Of a stretch of 15,881 nt of DNA, positions 1-7,476 are shown piece by piece. A model generated the notes under the pieces. That model saw nothing but the letters and a program-made list of their open reading frames with translations. It searched no databases and was not told where the DNA came from. The stretch's first letter is position 1. Each line of letters begins with the position of its first letter. This DNA is from Devosia equisanguinis. GTDB taxonomy: Bacteria > Pseudomonadota > Alphaproteobacteria > Rhizobiales > Hyphomicrobiaceae. The position numbers and the translations under genes are program-made. The stretch is from contig CAMDMH010000007.1 in the NCBI GenBank assembly GCA_945901835.1, positions 1 through 15,881 on the forward strand, read 5' to 3'.

Positions 1-378
1 GTGGTTCATCAGCGGCGTGAAGCTGCCGAGCGTCTCCTTGCGGCCGATCGCCTTGTCGAGGTAGCCCGCGTGCATGCTGGGGACGTTCAGGTAGCCGAGG
101 ACGCAGCCGTCGGGCTTGGCCGCGGCGAGCCCGCCCCAGCCGACCCAGCCGCCGCCGCCGGCGCGGTTCTCGACCGTCACGGGTTTGCCGAGAGCGGCTT
201 CGAGGTCCCTGGCGAGCAGGCGTGCGGTGATGTCCGTGCCGCCGCCTGCGCCGTAAGGCACGATCAGGGTTACGTTGCGGTCGGGATATGGCGCCTGTGC
301 CGCGGCGGGAAGGGCGAGCGCCAGGGCGGCGCCAGTAATACCGGCGCGGAACAATCTGTAAATTCTGTCGACCTGCAT
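1..378 (-). CDS. Bug-family (TTT) periplasmic solute receptor, N-terminal part
   Basis: This is the first 126 codons of a tripartite tricarboxylate transporter substrate-binding protein; the rest lies beyond base 1. Such receptors bind small organic acids or related solutes in the periplasm and hand them to a TctA/TctB-type membrane pair. The start at 378 has a GGGAG ribosome binding site and opens a typical Sec signal peptide: basic residues R5-R11, a hydrophobic core at about 12-24, and cleavage expected after Ala-Ala-Ala27. The mature part opens with the family pattern YPDRNVTLIVPYGAGGGTD, ending at D49, the conserved glycine-rich loop and aspartate. It lies 87 bases downstream of the flavin oxidoreductase gene on the same strand, so the two may be co-transcribed. 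No TctA or TctB gene is visible. The family call is secure; the ligand cannot be read. Confidence 0.88.
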   Translation of the reverse strand, partial: MQVDRIYRLFRAGITGAALALALPAAAQAPYPDRNVTLIVPYGAGGGTDITARLLARDLEAALGKPVTVENRAGGGGWVGWGGLAAAKPDGCVLGYLNVPSMHAGYLDKAIGRKETLGSFTPLMNH

Positions 379-465
379 ATCGTTCTCCCACCCGCGCCGG
401 TTCCCGCCGGCATTTCACGAGCGCACAGAATACCCGGGAATAGATCGAACGCGAGCGCTTTCGCG

Positions 466-2358
466 CTACTTCATCGAAAGCGCTTCGTCGGCCGCACGCA
501 GGCCCTGATCGATCGCGCCGTCGGCGTAGGCGTAGGCGCCGGCATCGGAGTTGGCGATGGTGATCCGGCCGAAGGGGCGGCGGGCGGTTTCGGCCGGCGT
601 GGTGCGGCCTTCGAACCAGAAGTCGTCGTAGAGGGAATTGTACTGACAGCTGTAGCCGTGCGGCCAACGGTTCACCGTGATGCCGAGAATGTCGCGTCCT
701 GCATCGAAGCCGCCCCCGCCGAGCAGGCGATCGAGTTCGCGGCGAATGCTGGCCTCGATCGTCTCGAATGGTGTCGCCAGCAATTCCTGGCGACCTGCAC
801 GATGCTGGTCGCGCGCGGAGAGGCCCGGCTTGCACGCGGCCTTGGTCAGCCGCAGGACGATCGGCTGATCGGTCGTGCGCGGGAAGCGGTAGGCGCCCAT
901 GCTGACGGGGAAGTCCAGCGCGATGCTCGTGTGCCAGAAGGACGGCGCGATGATGCGGCTCAGGCCGAGGCGCTCGAACGCCGTCCAATTGCGGATGAGG
1001 ACATTGGTGTAAACCACCGGCACCTTGATGCCGCAGGCCATTGCCTCGCGCTGCGCCTGGGGAAGCTCGGGGCAGAGATAGGGAATGACGTTGTGCCAGC
1101 AGGCGAGGATCACGCGCCGGGCCGTGATCGTCTTCATTCGGTTGCCCTGCCGATAGGTGACTTCGACGCGCCGCGCGTCGCGATGGCGCACGCGCACCAC
1201 GGGCGACGAGAGGCGGATGCGGACCGCCGAATCCGGGCAGTCGAGCTGTCGATATCTGGCGCGTGCGGTTATCAAGCTGGCGAGGCCGCGGCCGGGGATG
1301 GCGTCGGGAACGAGGCTGCGCACCAGCAGCCGCGCCAGCGTCGCGTTGCCGTCGGGGAAATGGAAGAAGTAGTCGCTGGCCTCGTCGGAACGGATGCTGT
1401 CGAGGTTCTGGCCGGGGCCGGACTTGGCCGTGAGCCCGAGACCCTGCAGGCCGGGCAGGCCGAGCCCGGCGGCGTCCTGGGCCGGCACGGCATCGATGCC
1501 GACGCCATAGTAGCCGTGCGGTCGCGTCTGCAGCAGGGCAGCGACCACGGGGTCCACCTGCCATGCATCCAAGAGGAAGCGCAGATAGCTCTGGCGTGCG
1601 AGCTTGTCGCGCTTGGCCGCTTCGGTTTCGTTCGGGTAGGGATCGAAGCGTTCGGTGGTCAGCCGCTTCAAGTCGCGCCGGGCCGTTTCGGAAAGCGGGG
1701 CGCTGGCGACAAAGGTGTCGTCGAACTCCGGCCGGCCCTGGTGGGATAGCAGCTTGTCCGAGCCAAACGTATTGCTGTCGAAATAGAAGCCCTGGCGCAG
1801 CCCCTTCGAGCGGTAGATCGACCAGTCGAGATAACGCTCGGAGTCTGCGACGCGGACGCCGAGTTCAGCGATCAGGGCCTTGGCGCGTCTGCTGTAGGGC
1901 GCGGGGCTGCTGATCGACTGGCTGCCGCCATACCCGAGCCGATGCGTGCCGCCAGCTTCGAACTCGTTGCGTTTGGCGTGGCCGCCGAAGTCGTCGTGAT
2001 TGTCGAGCAGCAGGATGGAGGCGCCGGGCCGCGCCTTCGCGAAGTGGTGGGCAGCCGCGAGGCCGCTGATCCCTGCGCCGACGACGACGAGGCTATAGGT
2101 CTCGCCGGTGTCGGCGGGGGCTGGAGCGTCGGTCCAGAAAGCGGGATCGCGGAGGTCGTGGAGCGTCTCATAGGAGCCCTCGTGAGCGCCGCGCAGGCCG
2201 GTCAGCGCGGGCGGATAGGGCGAGGGCGATGCCGGGGCGGCCGATGCGGGAGACGTGCGGCCGGCCAACAGCGCCGAACCGGCGATGGCGACGCCGTCCA
2301 GGAAGTCGCGTCGCGTAATCGCTCGGTCGAGGCCCTTGTTCCGGGACGATGCAGGCAT
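466..2358 (-). CDS. Tat-exported FAD oxidoreductase, spermidine dehydrogenase (SpdH)-like
   Basis: This 630-residue flavoprotein resembles bacterial spermidine dehydrogenase, which cleaves spermidine to 1,3-diaminopropane and 4-aminobutanal. A twin-arginine signal is visible (TRRDFLDG, R16-R17, then a hydrophobic stretch to about residue 41), implying folded export to the periplasm. The FAD-binding dinucleotide fold begins at VVVGAGISGLAAA (G94, G96, G99) and is followed by the family stretch LLLDNHDDFGGHAKRNEF. The C-terminal flavin motif includes DAGAYAYADGAIDQG. Length is close to the roughly 620 residues I recall for Pseudomonas SpdH. The start at 2358 has a GAAGGA ribosome binding site five bases upstream. 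It diverges from an aldehyde dehydrogenase gene and is followed by a solute receptor gene. The substrate is inferred from family resemblance; another amine is possible. Confidence 0.8.
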   Translation of the reverse strand: MPASSRNKGLDRAITRRDFLDGVAIAGSALLAGRTSPASAAPASPSPYPPALTGLRGAHEGSYETLHDLRDPAFWTDAPAPADTGETYSLVVVGAGISGLAAAHHFAKARPGASILLLDNHDDFGGHAKRNEFEAGGTHRLGYGGSQSISSPAPYSRRAKALIAELGVRVADSERYLDWSIYRSKGLRQGFYFDSNTFGSDKLLSHQGRPEFDDTFVASAPLSETARRDLKRLTTERFDPYPNETEAAKRDKLARQSYLRFLLDAWQVDPVVAALLQTRPHGYYGVGIDAVPAQDAAGLGLPGLQGLGLTAKSGPGQNLDSIRSDEASDYFFHFPDGNATLARLLVRSLVPDAIPGRGLASLITARARYRQLDCPDSAVRIRLSSPVVRVRHRDARRVEVTYRQGNRMKTITARRVILACWHNVIPYLCPELPQAQREAMACGIKVPVVYTNVLIRNWTAFERLGLSRIIAPSFWHTSIALDFPVSMGAYRFPRTTDQPIVLRLTKAACKPGLSARDQHRAGRQELLATPFETIEASIRRELDRLLGGGGFDAGRDILGITVNRWPHGYSCQYNSLYDDFWFEGRTTPAETARRPFGRITIANSDAGAYAYADGAIDQGLRAADEALSMK

Positions 2359-2430
2359 TTGCGTCCTTCAGGACTATGAAAGCAAGGCGAGGAAACCAAG
2401 GCGAGGCAGTTCGGCTCGATCCGCTCGACG

Positions 2431-2460
2431 GTATTAGCCACGCCCTTCGCAGGCTAGCAA
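2431..2460 (-). promoter_or_regulatory. Candidate sigma-70-like promoter for the SpdH-like gene
   Basis: On the minus strand TTGCTA (2460-2455) is followed after 17 bases by CTAATA (2437-2432), or after 18 by TAATAC. Both boxes are near consensus and lie about 75 bases upstream of the start at 2358. Found by eye only. Confidence 0.35.
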
Positions 2461-2548
2461 AGAACCCCAGCCAGGATAACACCCAGGAAAGCAATCCATA
2501 AAACCACCCTTGCGCGGTCGCGTCCCCATTGCGCTTACCCGATTTCGC

Positions 2549-2577
2549 TTGAACCGGTAGGCCGGGGTGTCGATATA
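2549..2577 (+). promoter_or_regulatory. Candidate sigma-70-like promoter for the aldehyde dehydrogenase gene
   Basis: TTGAAC at 2549-2554 and GATATA at 2572-2577 are separated by 17 bases. A transcript starting near 2585 would have a leader of about 35 bases before the ATG at 2619, with AAGGG at 2605-2609 as the ribosome binding site. The 260-base region 2359-2618 thus appears to hold two divergent promoters. Assigned by eye. Confidence 0.4.
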
Positions 2578-2618
2578 GCGGCCAGGATCAACTGGACCTC
2601 AGCCAAGGGCACGACACC

Positions 2619-4055
2619 ATGAGCCAATACGACACGCTCTCACTGTTCATCGACGGGAAGATGACAAACGGGGACAGCGGCGCCAGCTCCGACGTCATCA
2701 ATCCGTCCACCGACGTCGTCCTCGGCCGGGTCCCGCACGCCAAGAAGCCGGAACTCGACCGGGCGCTCGCCTCTGCGGACAAGGGGTTCCAGGCGTGGCG
2801 CAAGGTCAACTCGTTCGAGCGCGCGAAGGTGCTGCGCAAGGCCGCCGACCTGATGCGCGCGCGCGTCGACGACATCGCCCGCGTGCTGACGCTCGAACAG
2901 GGCAAGCCGTTCGTCGAGTCGAAGATCGAAATCCTGGCCGGCGCCGACATCACCGACTGGTTCGCCGACGAGGGCCGCCGCGCCTATGGCCGCATCATCC
3001 CTGCGCGCGCCGACGGCGTCCGCAACATGGTGATCATGGAGCCGGTGGGCGTCGTCGCCGGCTTTAGCCCATGGAACTTCCCCGTCACGCAGGCCGTTCG
3101 CAAGATCGCGGCGGCGCTGGCTGCGGGGTGCTCGATCATCGTGAAGTGCCCGGAGGAAACGCCCGGCTCGCCGCTCGGCATCATCCGCTGCTTCCACGAC
3201 GCGGGCCTGCCCGATGGTGCGCTGAACCTCGTCTATGGCGTGCCGGCTGAAATATCCGAGTACCTGATCCCGTCGCCGATCGTGCGCAAGGTGTCGTTCA
3301 CGGGCTCCGTGCCGGTCGGCAAGCATCTGGCGTCGCTCGCGGCCCAGCACATGAAGCGGACGACGATGGAACTCGGCGGACACGCGCCCGTGCTCGTCTT
3401 CAACGATGTCGATGTCGATGCCGTCGCCAAGATGATGGTTGCGACCAAGACCCGCAACGCCGGCCAGGTCTGCGTGTCGCCGACGCGGTTCTTCCTGCAG
3501 GACAAGATCTACGACAAGTTCGTAGCGGAGTTCACCTCGGGCATGAAGGCGACCAAGGTCGGCGATGGCATGGATGCCGATACGCGGATGGGCCCGCTCG
3601 CCAATCCGCGCCGCATCAATGCGATGCAGACGCTGATCCAGGACGCGCAGGAGAAGGGCGGAAAGGTCCAGACCGGCGGCAAGCGGATCGGCAACCAGGG
3701 CAACTTCTTCGAGCCGACCGTGCTGACCGACGTGCCGGACACCGCACGCATCATGAACGAGGAGCCTTTCGGTCCCGTCGCCGTGATGTGCCGCTTCAAG
3801 GAGACCGACGAGGTTCTCGAGAAGGCGAACCGGCTGCCCTACGGCCTCGCCAGCTACGCGTTCACGAAGGACGGCAAGACGGCGACGAAGGTGGCCGACG
3901 CGCTGGACTCCGGCATGGTGACCATCAACCACTTCGGTCTGGCGCTGCCGGAAGTGCCTTTCGGCGGCGTGAAGGACTCGGGCTACGGCCACGAGGGCGG
4001 CCTCGAGGGGCTCACCGTCTACATGACGGCGAAGTTCGTCAGCCAGATGGGTTGA
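2619..4055 (+). CDS. NAD(P)-dependent aldehyde dehydrogenase, succinate-semialdehyde dehydrogenase-like
   Basis: A complete 478-residue member of the ALDH superfamily, closest in appearance to the GabD-type succinate-semialdehyde dehydrogenases, which oxidise succinate semialdehyde to succinate with NAD(P)+. Visible hallmarks are the oxyanion/cofactor motif FSPWNFP with N153, the general-base motif MELGGHAP with E251, the catalytic cysteine C285 in NAGQVCVSPTR, and EEPFGP. Length matches the family and no signal peptide is present, so it is cytoplasmic. It diverges from the SpdH-like amine oxidoreductase gene. Spermidine cleavage gives 4-aminobutanal, which leads through GABA to succinate semialdehyde, so the pair could serve the two ends of one pathway. 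No transaminase is in view, so substrate assignment within the superfamily is inference. Confidence 0.88.
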   Translation: MSQYDTLSLFIDGKMTNGDSGASSDVINPSTDVVLGRVPHAKKPELDRALASADKGFQAWRKVNSFERAKVLRKAADLMRARVDDIARVLTLEQGKPFVESKIEILAGADITDWFADEGRRAYGRIIPARADGVRNMVIMEPVGVVAGFSPWNFPVTQAVRKIAAALAAGCSIIVKCPEETPGSPLGIIRCFHDAGLPDGALNLVYGVPAEISEYLIPSPIVRKVSFTGSVPVGKHLASLAAQHMKRTTMELGGHAPVLVFNDVDVDAVAKMMVATKTRNAGQVCVSPTRFFLQDKIYDKFVAEFTSGMKATKVGDGMDADTRMGPLANPRRINAMQTLIQDAQEKGGKVQTGGKRIGNQGNFFEPTVLTDVPDTARIMNEEPFGPVAVMCRFKETDEVLEKANRLPYGLASYAFTKDGKTATKVADALDSGMVTINHFGLALPEVPFGGVKDSGYGHEGGLEGLTVYMTAKFVSQMG

Positions 4056-4072
4056 CGTCAAGGACAGGAGTT

Positions 4073-4098
4073 GGTGCGGTAGGCTCAGCTGCCGCACC
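4073..4098 (+). terminator. Strong hairpin after the aldehyde dehydrogenase gene
   Basis: The arm ggtgcggtag (4073-4082) pairs with ctgccgcacc (4089-4098) over 10 base pairs (one G-T) around a 6-base loop, 17 bases after the stop codon. There is no clean T-run after it, so this is a terminator-like structure rather than a textbook intrinsic terminator. The same left arm also has a perfect complement at 4130-4139. Confidence 0.45.
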
Positions 4099-4146
4099 GA
4101 TTATGCGAGGGCGCGTGCGATACGCTTCGCTACCGCACCCTCCCGC

Positions 4147-4338
4147 CTACGTGCGCTTCATACCACGACGCCCGCGCCGACGTTGGCGGCGGGCGGCGCG
4201 ACGGTTGAAGTTGGCGCCGAAGCTGCGGCTGCCCCGGCCTTGGGCTTCGACTGGCGTCGGCGCGGTAGCGACTGCGGTGACGGCGGAGCCTGCAAGGAGT
4301 GCCGTCAGCAGAGAATAGGTGAAACTTCTTCTGTTCAT
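4147..4338 (-). CDS. Small secreted arginine-rich protein (63 aa)
   Basis: I do not recognise this gene. The start at 4338 is chosen because GGAGG (complement of 4344-4348) sits five bases upstream; a longer in-frame reading from 4386 has no such support. Residues 1-32 form a signal peptide: N-terminal MNRRSF, hydrophobic core about 9-26, and VEA32 before the likely cleavage site. The RRSF start is Tat-like but incomplete. The predicted mature peptide is only 31 residues and carries 13 basic residues (12 Arg, 1 Lys), including RRAARRQRRRGRR, with no acidic residue. Such a chain could bind nucleic acid, membranes or lipopolysaccharide, but nothing in the sequence decides this. It stands alone, downstream of the Bug receptor gene on the same strand. 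Confidence 0.6.
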   Translation of the reverse strand: MNRRSFTYSLLTALLAGSAVTAVATAPTPVEAQGRGSRSFGANFNRRAARRQRRRGRRGMKRT

Positions 4339-4479
4339 GACTGCCTCCATCGATAAATCCGACCACGTCGTTTCGGATGATTGCACGAGTGTAGGGGCAT
4401 TGCAAACGAAGGGCTTCGCGACAATTCGCGTTCCGGCCCACGCGTGTGGTGCGTTGCTTGGGCTGAGGCGCGTAAGCGC

Positions 4480-4500
4480 GCGAGGTCTACTTCGCCTCGC
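4480..4500 (-). terminator. Hairpin directly after the Bug receptor stop codon
   Basis: The arms gcgagg (4480-4485) and cctcgc (4495-4500) pair around a 9-base loop one base beyond the stop codon of the receptor gene. A smaller gcgcg/cgcgc hairpin overlaps just downstream on the minus strand. No T-run follows, so termination is only a suggestion. Confidence 0.3.
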
Positions 4501-4501
4501 T

Positions 4502-5473
4502 TCACTTAGCTTCGATTCCGGCGGCCTTGGCGATGGCCTGGTTTCGGGTGATCTCGTTCTTTATGAACGTACCGAACTGGGCCGGCGACAGGGGGTCCAT
4601 GACTTCCCCGCCGATCTTGGCCATCTGCTCGACGAAGGCCTTGTCCTGCATGATCTTGACCGTCGTGGCGTGCAGCTTGTCGACGATGTCGCGCGGCGTC
4701 TGCCGGGGAACGATGAGCCCGACCCAGAAGTCGAAGTCGCTGTCCTTGAAGCCGGCCTGCTCGGTCGTGGGCACATCGGGCAGGTCGCTCAGGCGTTTGC
4801 GGCTGGTGGCGGCGAGGGCGTCGATCTTCTTGTCGCGGATCAGTTCCTGGGCAGCGGTAGCGGGCGTGAAGAAGAAGTCCATGCGGCCTGCGAGGATCTC
4901 GGTGTTAGCTTCGTTGGTGCCGCGGAATGAGACCATCTGGGCCTTGAAGCCGGCGGCGAGGGCGAGGCGCTCGGCAGCGAAATGCGCGGCGGCGCCGTAG
5001 CCGATGACGGCGTAATTGAGAGTTCCGGGCGCGGCCTTGGCCCTGGCGACGAGGTCGCGAAGATCCTTGAAGCGCCCTGCCGGCGTGACGACAACGAGGG
5101 GTGTGTTGACGACCGGCGTGACGCCGGCGAGGTCACGGCCGATCTCGTAGGGCAGCTTGGCCATCGTCACCGGCGTGGTCGTCATGGCTGCCGTGGCGAA
5201 CAGGATCGTGTAGCCGTCGGGGGATGACGAGGCGGCGGCGGCGATGCCCGTCGTGGTGCCGGCACCGGGGCGGTTTTCGACGACGAACGGCTGGCCGAGT
5301 GCTTCTTGTAAGCGCTGCGAGACGGCGCGGCCGACGATGTCGACCCCGCTGCCGGGCGTGTTGGGGACGATGACCTTCACGGATTTCGCCGGGTAAGATT
5401 GTGCTGCTGCGATATGTCCGAGAGAACAGGCTGCGGCAGCGGCGAGCACACAGGATGCAAGCAGTCTCGACAT
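4502..5473 (-). CDS. Bug-family (TTT) periplasmic solute receptor
   Basis: A complete 323-residue tripartite tricarboxylate transporter receptor of standard family length. The start at 5473 has a GGAGGA ribosome binding site. Residues 1-24 are a Sec signal peptide ending AAA24-Q25. The mature protein opens with YPAKSVKVIVPNTPGSGVD, whose last residue D45 is the conserved family aspartate, followed by VVENRPGAGTTTGIAAAA, the usual second conserved block. Near the C-terminus, residues such as DLPDVPTTEQAGF match the typical TTT pattern. It binds a small solute, often a carboxylate, for a TctA/TctB-type transporter, none of which is encoded here. It lies 175 bases downstream of the GMC dehydrogenase gene on the same strand, with a large palindrome between, so it may have its own regulated promoter. 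Ligand unknown. Confidence 0.92.
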   Translation of the reverse strand: MSRLLASCVLAAAAACSLGHIAAAQSYPAKSVKVIVPNTPGSGVDIVGRAVSQRLQEALGQPFVVENRPGAGTTTGIAAAASSSPDGYTILFATAAMTTTPVTMAKLPYEIGRDLAGVTPVVNTPLVVVTPAGRFKDLRDLVARAKAAPGTLNYAVIGYGAAAHFAAERLALAAGFKAQMVSFRGTNEANTEILAGRMDFFFTPATAAQELIRDKKIDALAATSRKRLSDLPDVPTTEQAGFKDSDFDFWVGLIVPRQTPRDIVDKLHATTVKIMQDKAFVEQMAKIGGEVMDPLSPAQFGTFIKNEITRNQAIAKAAGIEAK

Positions 5474-5518
5474 TGCGTTTCCTCCAACTTCGGTTCGGTC
5501 TCTTATCGTCGGTGACAG

Positions 5519-5571
5519 CTTATACCCTTAATCGAAATTTCCGACCCGCAGTGCGGCTCTGAATTTTCGAT
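5519..5571 (-). promoter_or_regulatory. 41-base palindrome with adjacent -10-like box upstream of the Bug receptor gene
   Basis: The element 5531-5571 is symmetric about base 5551. The outer arms atcgaaatttc and gaattttcgat match at 10 of 11 positions, there are two more paired bases, then ccgc/gcgg around a 3-base loop. A TATAAG box on the minus strand (5524-5519) lies immediately downstream, so the palindrome would overlap the -35 zone. This is the position expected of a repressor or activator operator. It could instead be a terminator of the upstream gene, though no T-run follows on the minus strand. Confidence 0.4.
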
Positions 5572-5648
5572 ACGGCGCTCGCGCCGGACCGCGTTCGCGG
5601 CCTCATCAAGCGGACAAGGCATAGAGTCTATTCTTCCGCTCGACGGTA

Positions 5649-7289
5649 TCAGAACTGGACCGCCGGCAGAGGTTTGCGGCCGAGGATCATGTCGGCGGCT
5701 TTTTCCGCGATCATGATGACGGGGGCGTTGGTGGCGCCGCCGATCAGGTCGGGCATCACGGAAGCGTCGACCACGCGCAGGCCCGCGAGGCCGTGCACGC
5801 GCAGTTCGCCATCGACGACGGCGAGGGGATCGGAGGCCGGCCCCATCTTCGCGGTGCCGACGGGATGGTGCACGGTGATCATGGTCTGGCGCACGTGGGC
5901 CTTGAGTTCCTCGTCCGAAACTTTGCCCGCGCCGGGCACGACTTCCGCGCCGGCGACGTCAGCCATCTCCGATTGCGCGACGAGATCGCGGGCCATCCGC
6001 AATCCCGTCAGCATCTGCCGCCACTCCTCGTCGCTCTCGAAGAAGCCCTGATGGATCAGGATCGGCTTGGCGGGATCGGCGGAGGCGAGCTCGAGACGGC
6101 CCGTGCTCGAAGGTCTCATCGGCATGATGCGGACGTTGAAGCGGTCCTCGAACGGCTTCGTGAATGGCATGTAGGGCTTGGCTTCCTGCGATGCGCCCAT
6201 CCAGAACAGCATCTGCAGATCGGGGATCGGTTCTTCGGGGCGTGACTTGACGAAGCCGGTGATGCCGAACGGCAAGTCGGTCGCGAAGCCCGTGCCGGTG
6301 AGGTACGCGCGCGTGACCGCGAGGCCCGCGCGGTCGAGACGCATCATGTCGCGGAACGGGCTCGATGGTCCCTTGCGCTTATAGAAGATCGCGGCGGACG
6401 TGTGGTCATAGAGGTTCTGGCCGACGCCTTTCAGCGCGACGCGCGTGGCGATGCCGTGCTTAGCGAGGTGGGCGGGATCCCCGATGCCGGAGAGCATCAA
6501 CAGATGGGGCGAGTTGATCGCGCCGCCGGCGAGGATCACCTCGCGTTCTGCGTGGACTTCGTGGCTTTCGCCGCCTTGTGTGTAGGCGATGCCTTGCGCG
6601 CGGTTGCCGCCCGTCATGATCGATGTCGCGTAGGCGTCGGTCTCGACGGTGAGGTTCGGGCGGCGGCGTGCTGCTTTGAGATAGGTGGTGGCGGTGCTGC
6701 CGCGGCGGCCGTCGACCATCGTCGTCTGGATGCGCGCGAATCCGTCGGTGTTCTCGCTGTTGTAGTCGTCGGTCCAGCCATAGCCCTTGGCGCGGGCGGC
6801 GGCGAGGAACTTGTCGATGATGGGGTCCTGGAAGCTCGAATACTGCGTCTGCAAGGGGCCACCGACGCCGCGATAGGCGGTCTCCCCGCCTTCCCAGTTC
6901 TCGGCGCGCTTGAAGTACGGCAGCACATGACGGAAAGACCAATCCGGCAGGCCGGTCGAGGCCCAGCGGTCATAGTCGGCGGGGTGGCCGTGGTAGTAGG
7001 CCATCGCGTTGATCGACGAGCAGCCGCCGACGACCTTGCCGCGTGCGCATTCGATGCGGCGGTTGTCCATCGTCGGCGAGGGCTCGGCGAAGTACATCCA
7101 GTCGTGCAGGCGGCGCTGGAGAATACGGCCCCAGCCCAGCGGAATGTGGATCCAGGGATCGCGGTCCCAGCCGCCTGCTTCCAGCAGCAGCACCTCGACG
7201 TCGGGATCTTCGGTCAGCCGGTACGCGAGCGTGCAGCCGGCCGAGCCCGCGCCGACGATGATGTAGTCGTAGTTCTTGGCGCGGGGCAT
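5649..7289 (-). CDS. GMC-family FAD-dependent alcohol/choline dehydrogenase-like oxidoreductase
   Basis: This 546-residue glucose-methanol-choline oxidoreductase oxidises an alcohol group with FAD. The start at 7289 (MPRAKNYDYIIVG) is preferred over an in-frame extension to 7355 because it places the FAD fold at the N-terminus as usual, with AGGA 11 bases upstream. Motifs in order are GAGSAG (FAD ADP loop), ECARGKVVGGCSSINAMAY (GMC signature 1 region), GAINSPHLLMLSGIGDP (signature 2), and HHPVGTAKMG with catalytic H475. N521 follows in IGGATNAPVIM and completes the His-Asn pair known from choline oxidase-type enzymes. No signal peptide is seen, so it is probably cytoplasmic. The next gene downstream is a solute receptor, which suggests catabolism of an imported compound. 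The choline-dehydrogenase label is only general; the substrate is open. Confidence 0.9.
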   Translation of the reverse strand: MPRAKNYDYIIVGAGSAGCTLAYRLTEDPDVEVLLLEAGGWDRDPWIHIPLGWGRILQRRLHDWMYFAEPSPTMDNRRIECARGKVVGGCSSINAMAYYHGHPADYDRWASTGLPDWSFRHVLPYFKRAENWEGGETAYRGVGGPLQTQYSSFQDPIIDKFLAAARAKGYGWTDDYNSENTDGFARIQTTMVDGRRGSTATTYLKAARRRPNLTVETDAYATSIMTGGNRAQGIAYTQGGESHEVHAEREVILAGGAINSPHLLMLSGIGDPAHLAKHGIATRVALKGVGQNLYDHTSAAIFYKRKGPSSPFRDMMRLDRAGLAVTRAYLTGTGFATDLPFGITGFVKSRPEEPIPDLQMLFWMGASQEAKPYMPFTKPFEDRFNVRIMPMRPSSTGRLELASADPAKPILIHQGFFESDEEWRQMLTGLRMARDLVAQSEMADVAGAEVVPGAGKVSDEELKAHVRQTMITVHHPVGTAKMGPASDPLAVVDGELRVHGLAGLRVVDASVMPDLIGGATNAPVIMIAEKAADMILGRKPLPAVQF

Positions 7290-7436
7290 GCGGGGGCGTT
7301 TCCTTTGGCGGTTGGCGTGTCGGCGCATTTGAAGGCAGTGCACGCATCCGAGCAAGCACCTGCTTCGCGCCGGATTGCCGCGAGGGGGGGGAAATGGTGA
7401 CGGAGGCGTTGCGTGTGCTGCCGCCCCTCACCCCAA

Positions 7437-7472
7437 CCCTCTCCCCGTTCGTGAAGGCGAACAGGGAGAGGG
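7437..7472. repeat. Palindromic intergenic repeat, possible terminator of the aminopeptidase gene
   Basis: The arms ccctctccc (7437-7445) and gggagaggg (7464-7472) enclose a second stem gttcg/cgaac (7447-7451 and 7458-7462), with a C-A mismatch between and a 6-base loop. It starts five bases after the aminopeptidase stop codon. The flanking cctcaccccaaccctctccc text resembles a short interspersed palindrome I know from many proteobacterial intergenic regions. It may stop transcription in either direction. Confidence 0.6.
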
Positions 7473-7476
7473 AGAA

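Noticed and set aside
1..1749. Very long plus-strand open frame across the receptor and SpdH-like genes
   Set aside because: Its translation shows no family motifs and is antisense to two well-supported genes; high-GC codon use leaves the opposite strand open by chance.
2640..4097. Long minus-strand open frame opposite the aldehyde dehydrogenase gene
   Set aside because: The aldehyde dehydrogenase on the plus strand has every catalytic motif, while the antisense frame has an Arg/His/Asp-rich composition typical of a shadow.
4502..5473. Lipoprotein signal at C16 of the Bug receptor
   Set aside because: The residues before C16 are all alanine, with no Leu/Val/Ile at -3, and a better standard cleavage site follows at A24.
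2421..5649. 14-base direct repeat ccgctcgacggtat at 2421-2434 and 5636-5649
   Set aside because: A single match of this length is near chance expectation in about 16 kb of biased composition, and neither flank is similar.
7384..7391. Run of eight G as a phase-variation tract upstream of the GMC gene
   Set aside because: It is nearly 100 bases upstream of the start and not within clear promoter boxes; eight is not exceptional in this GC-rich DNA.
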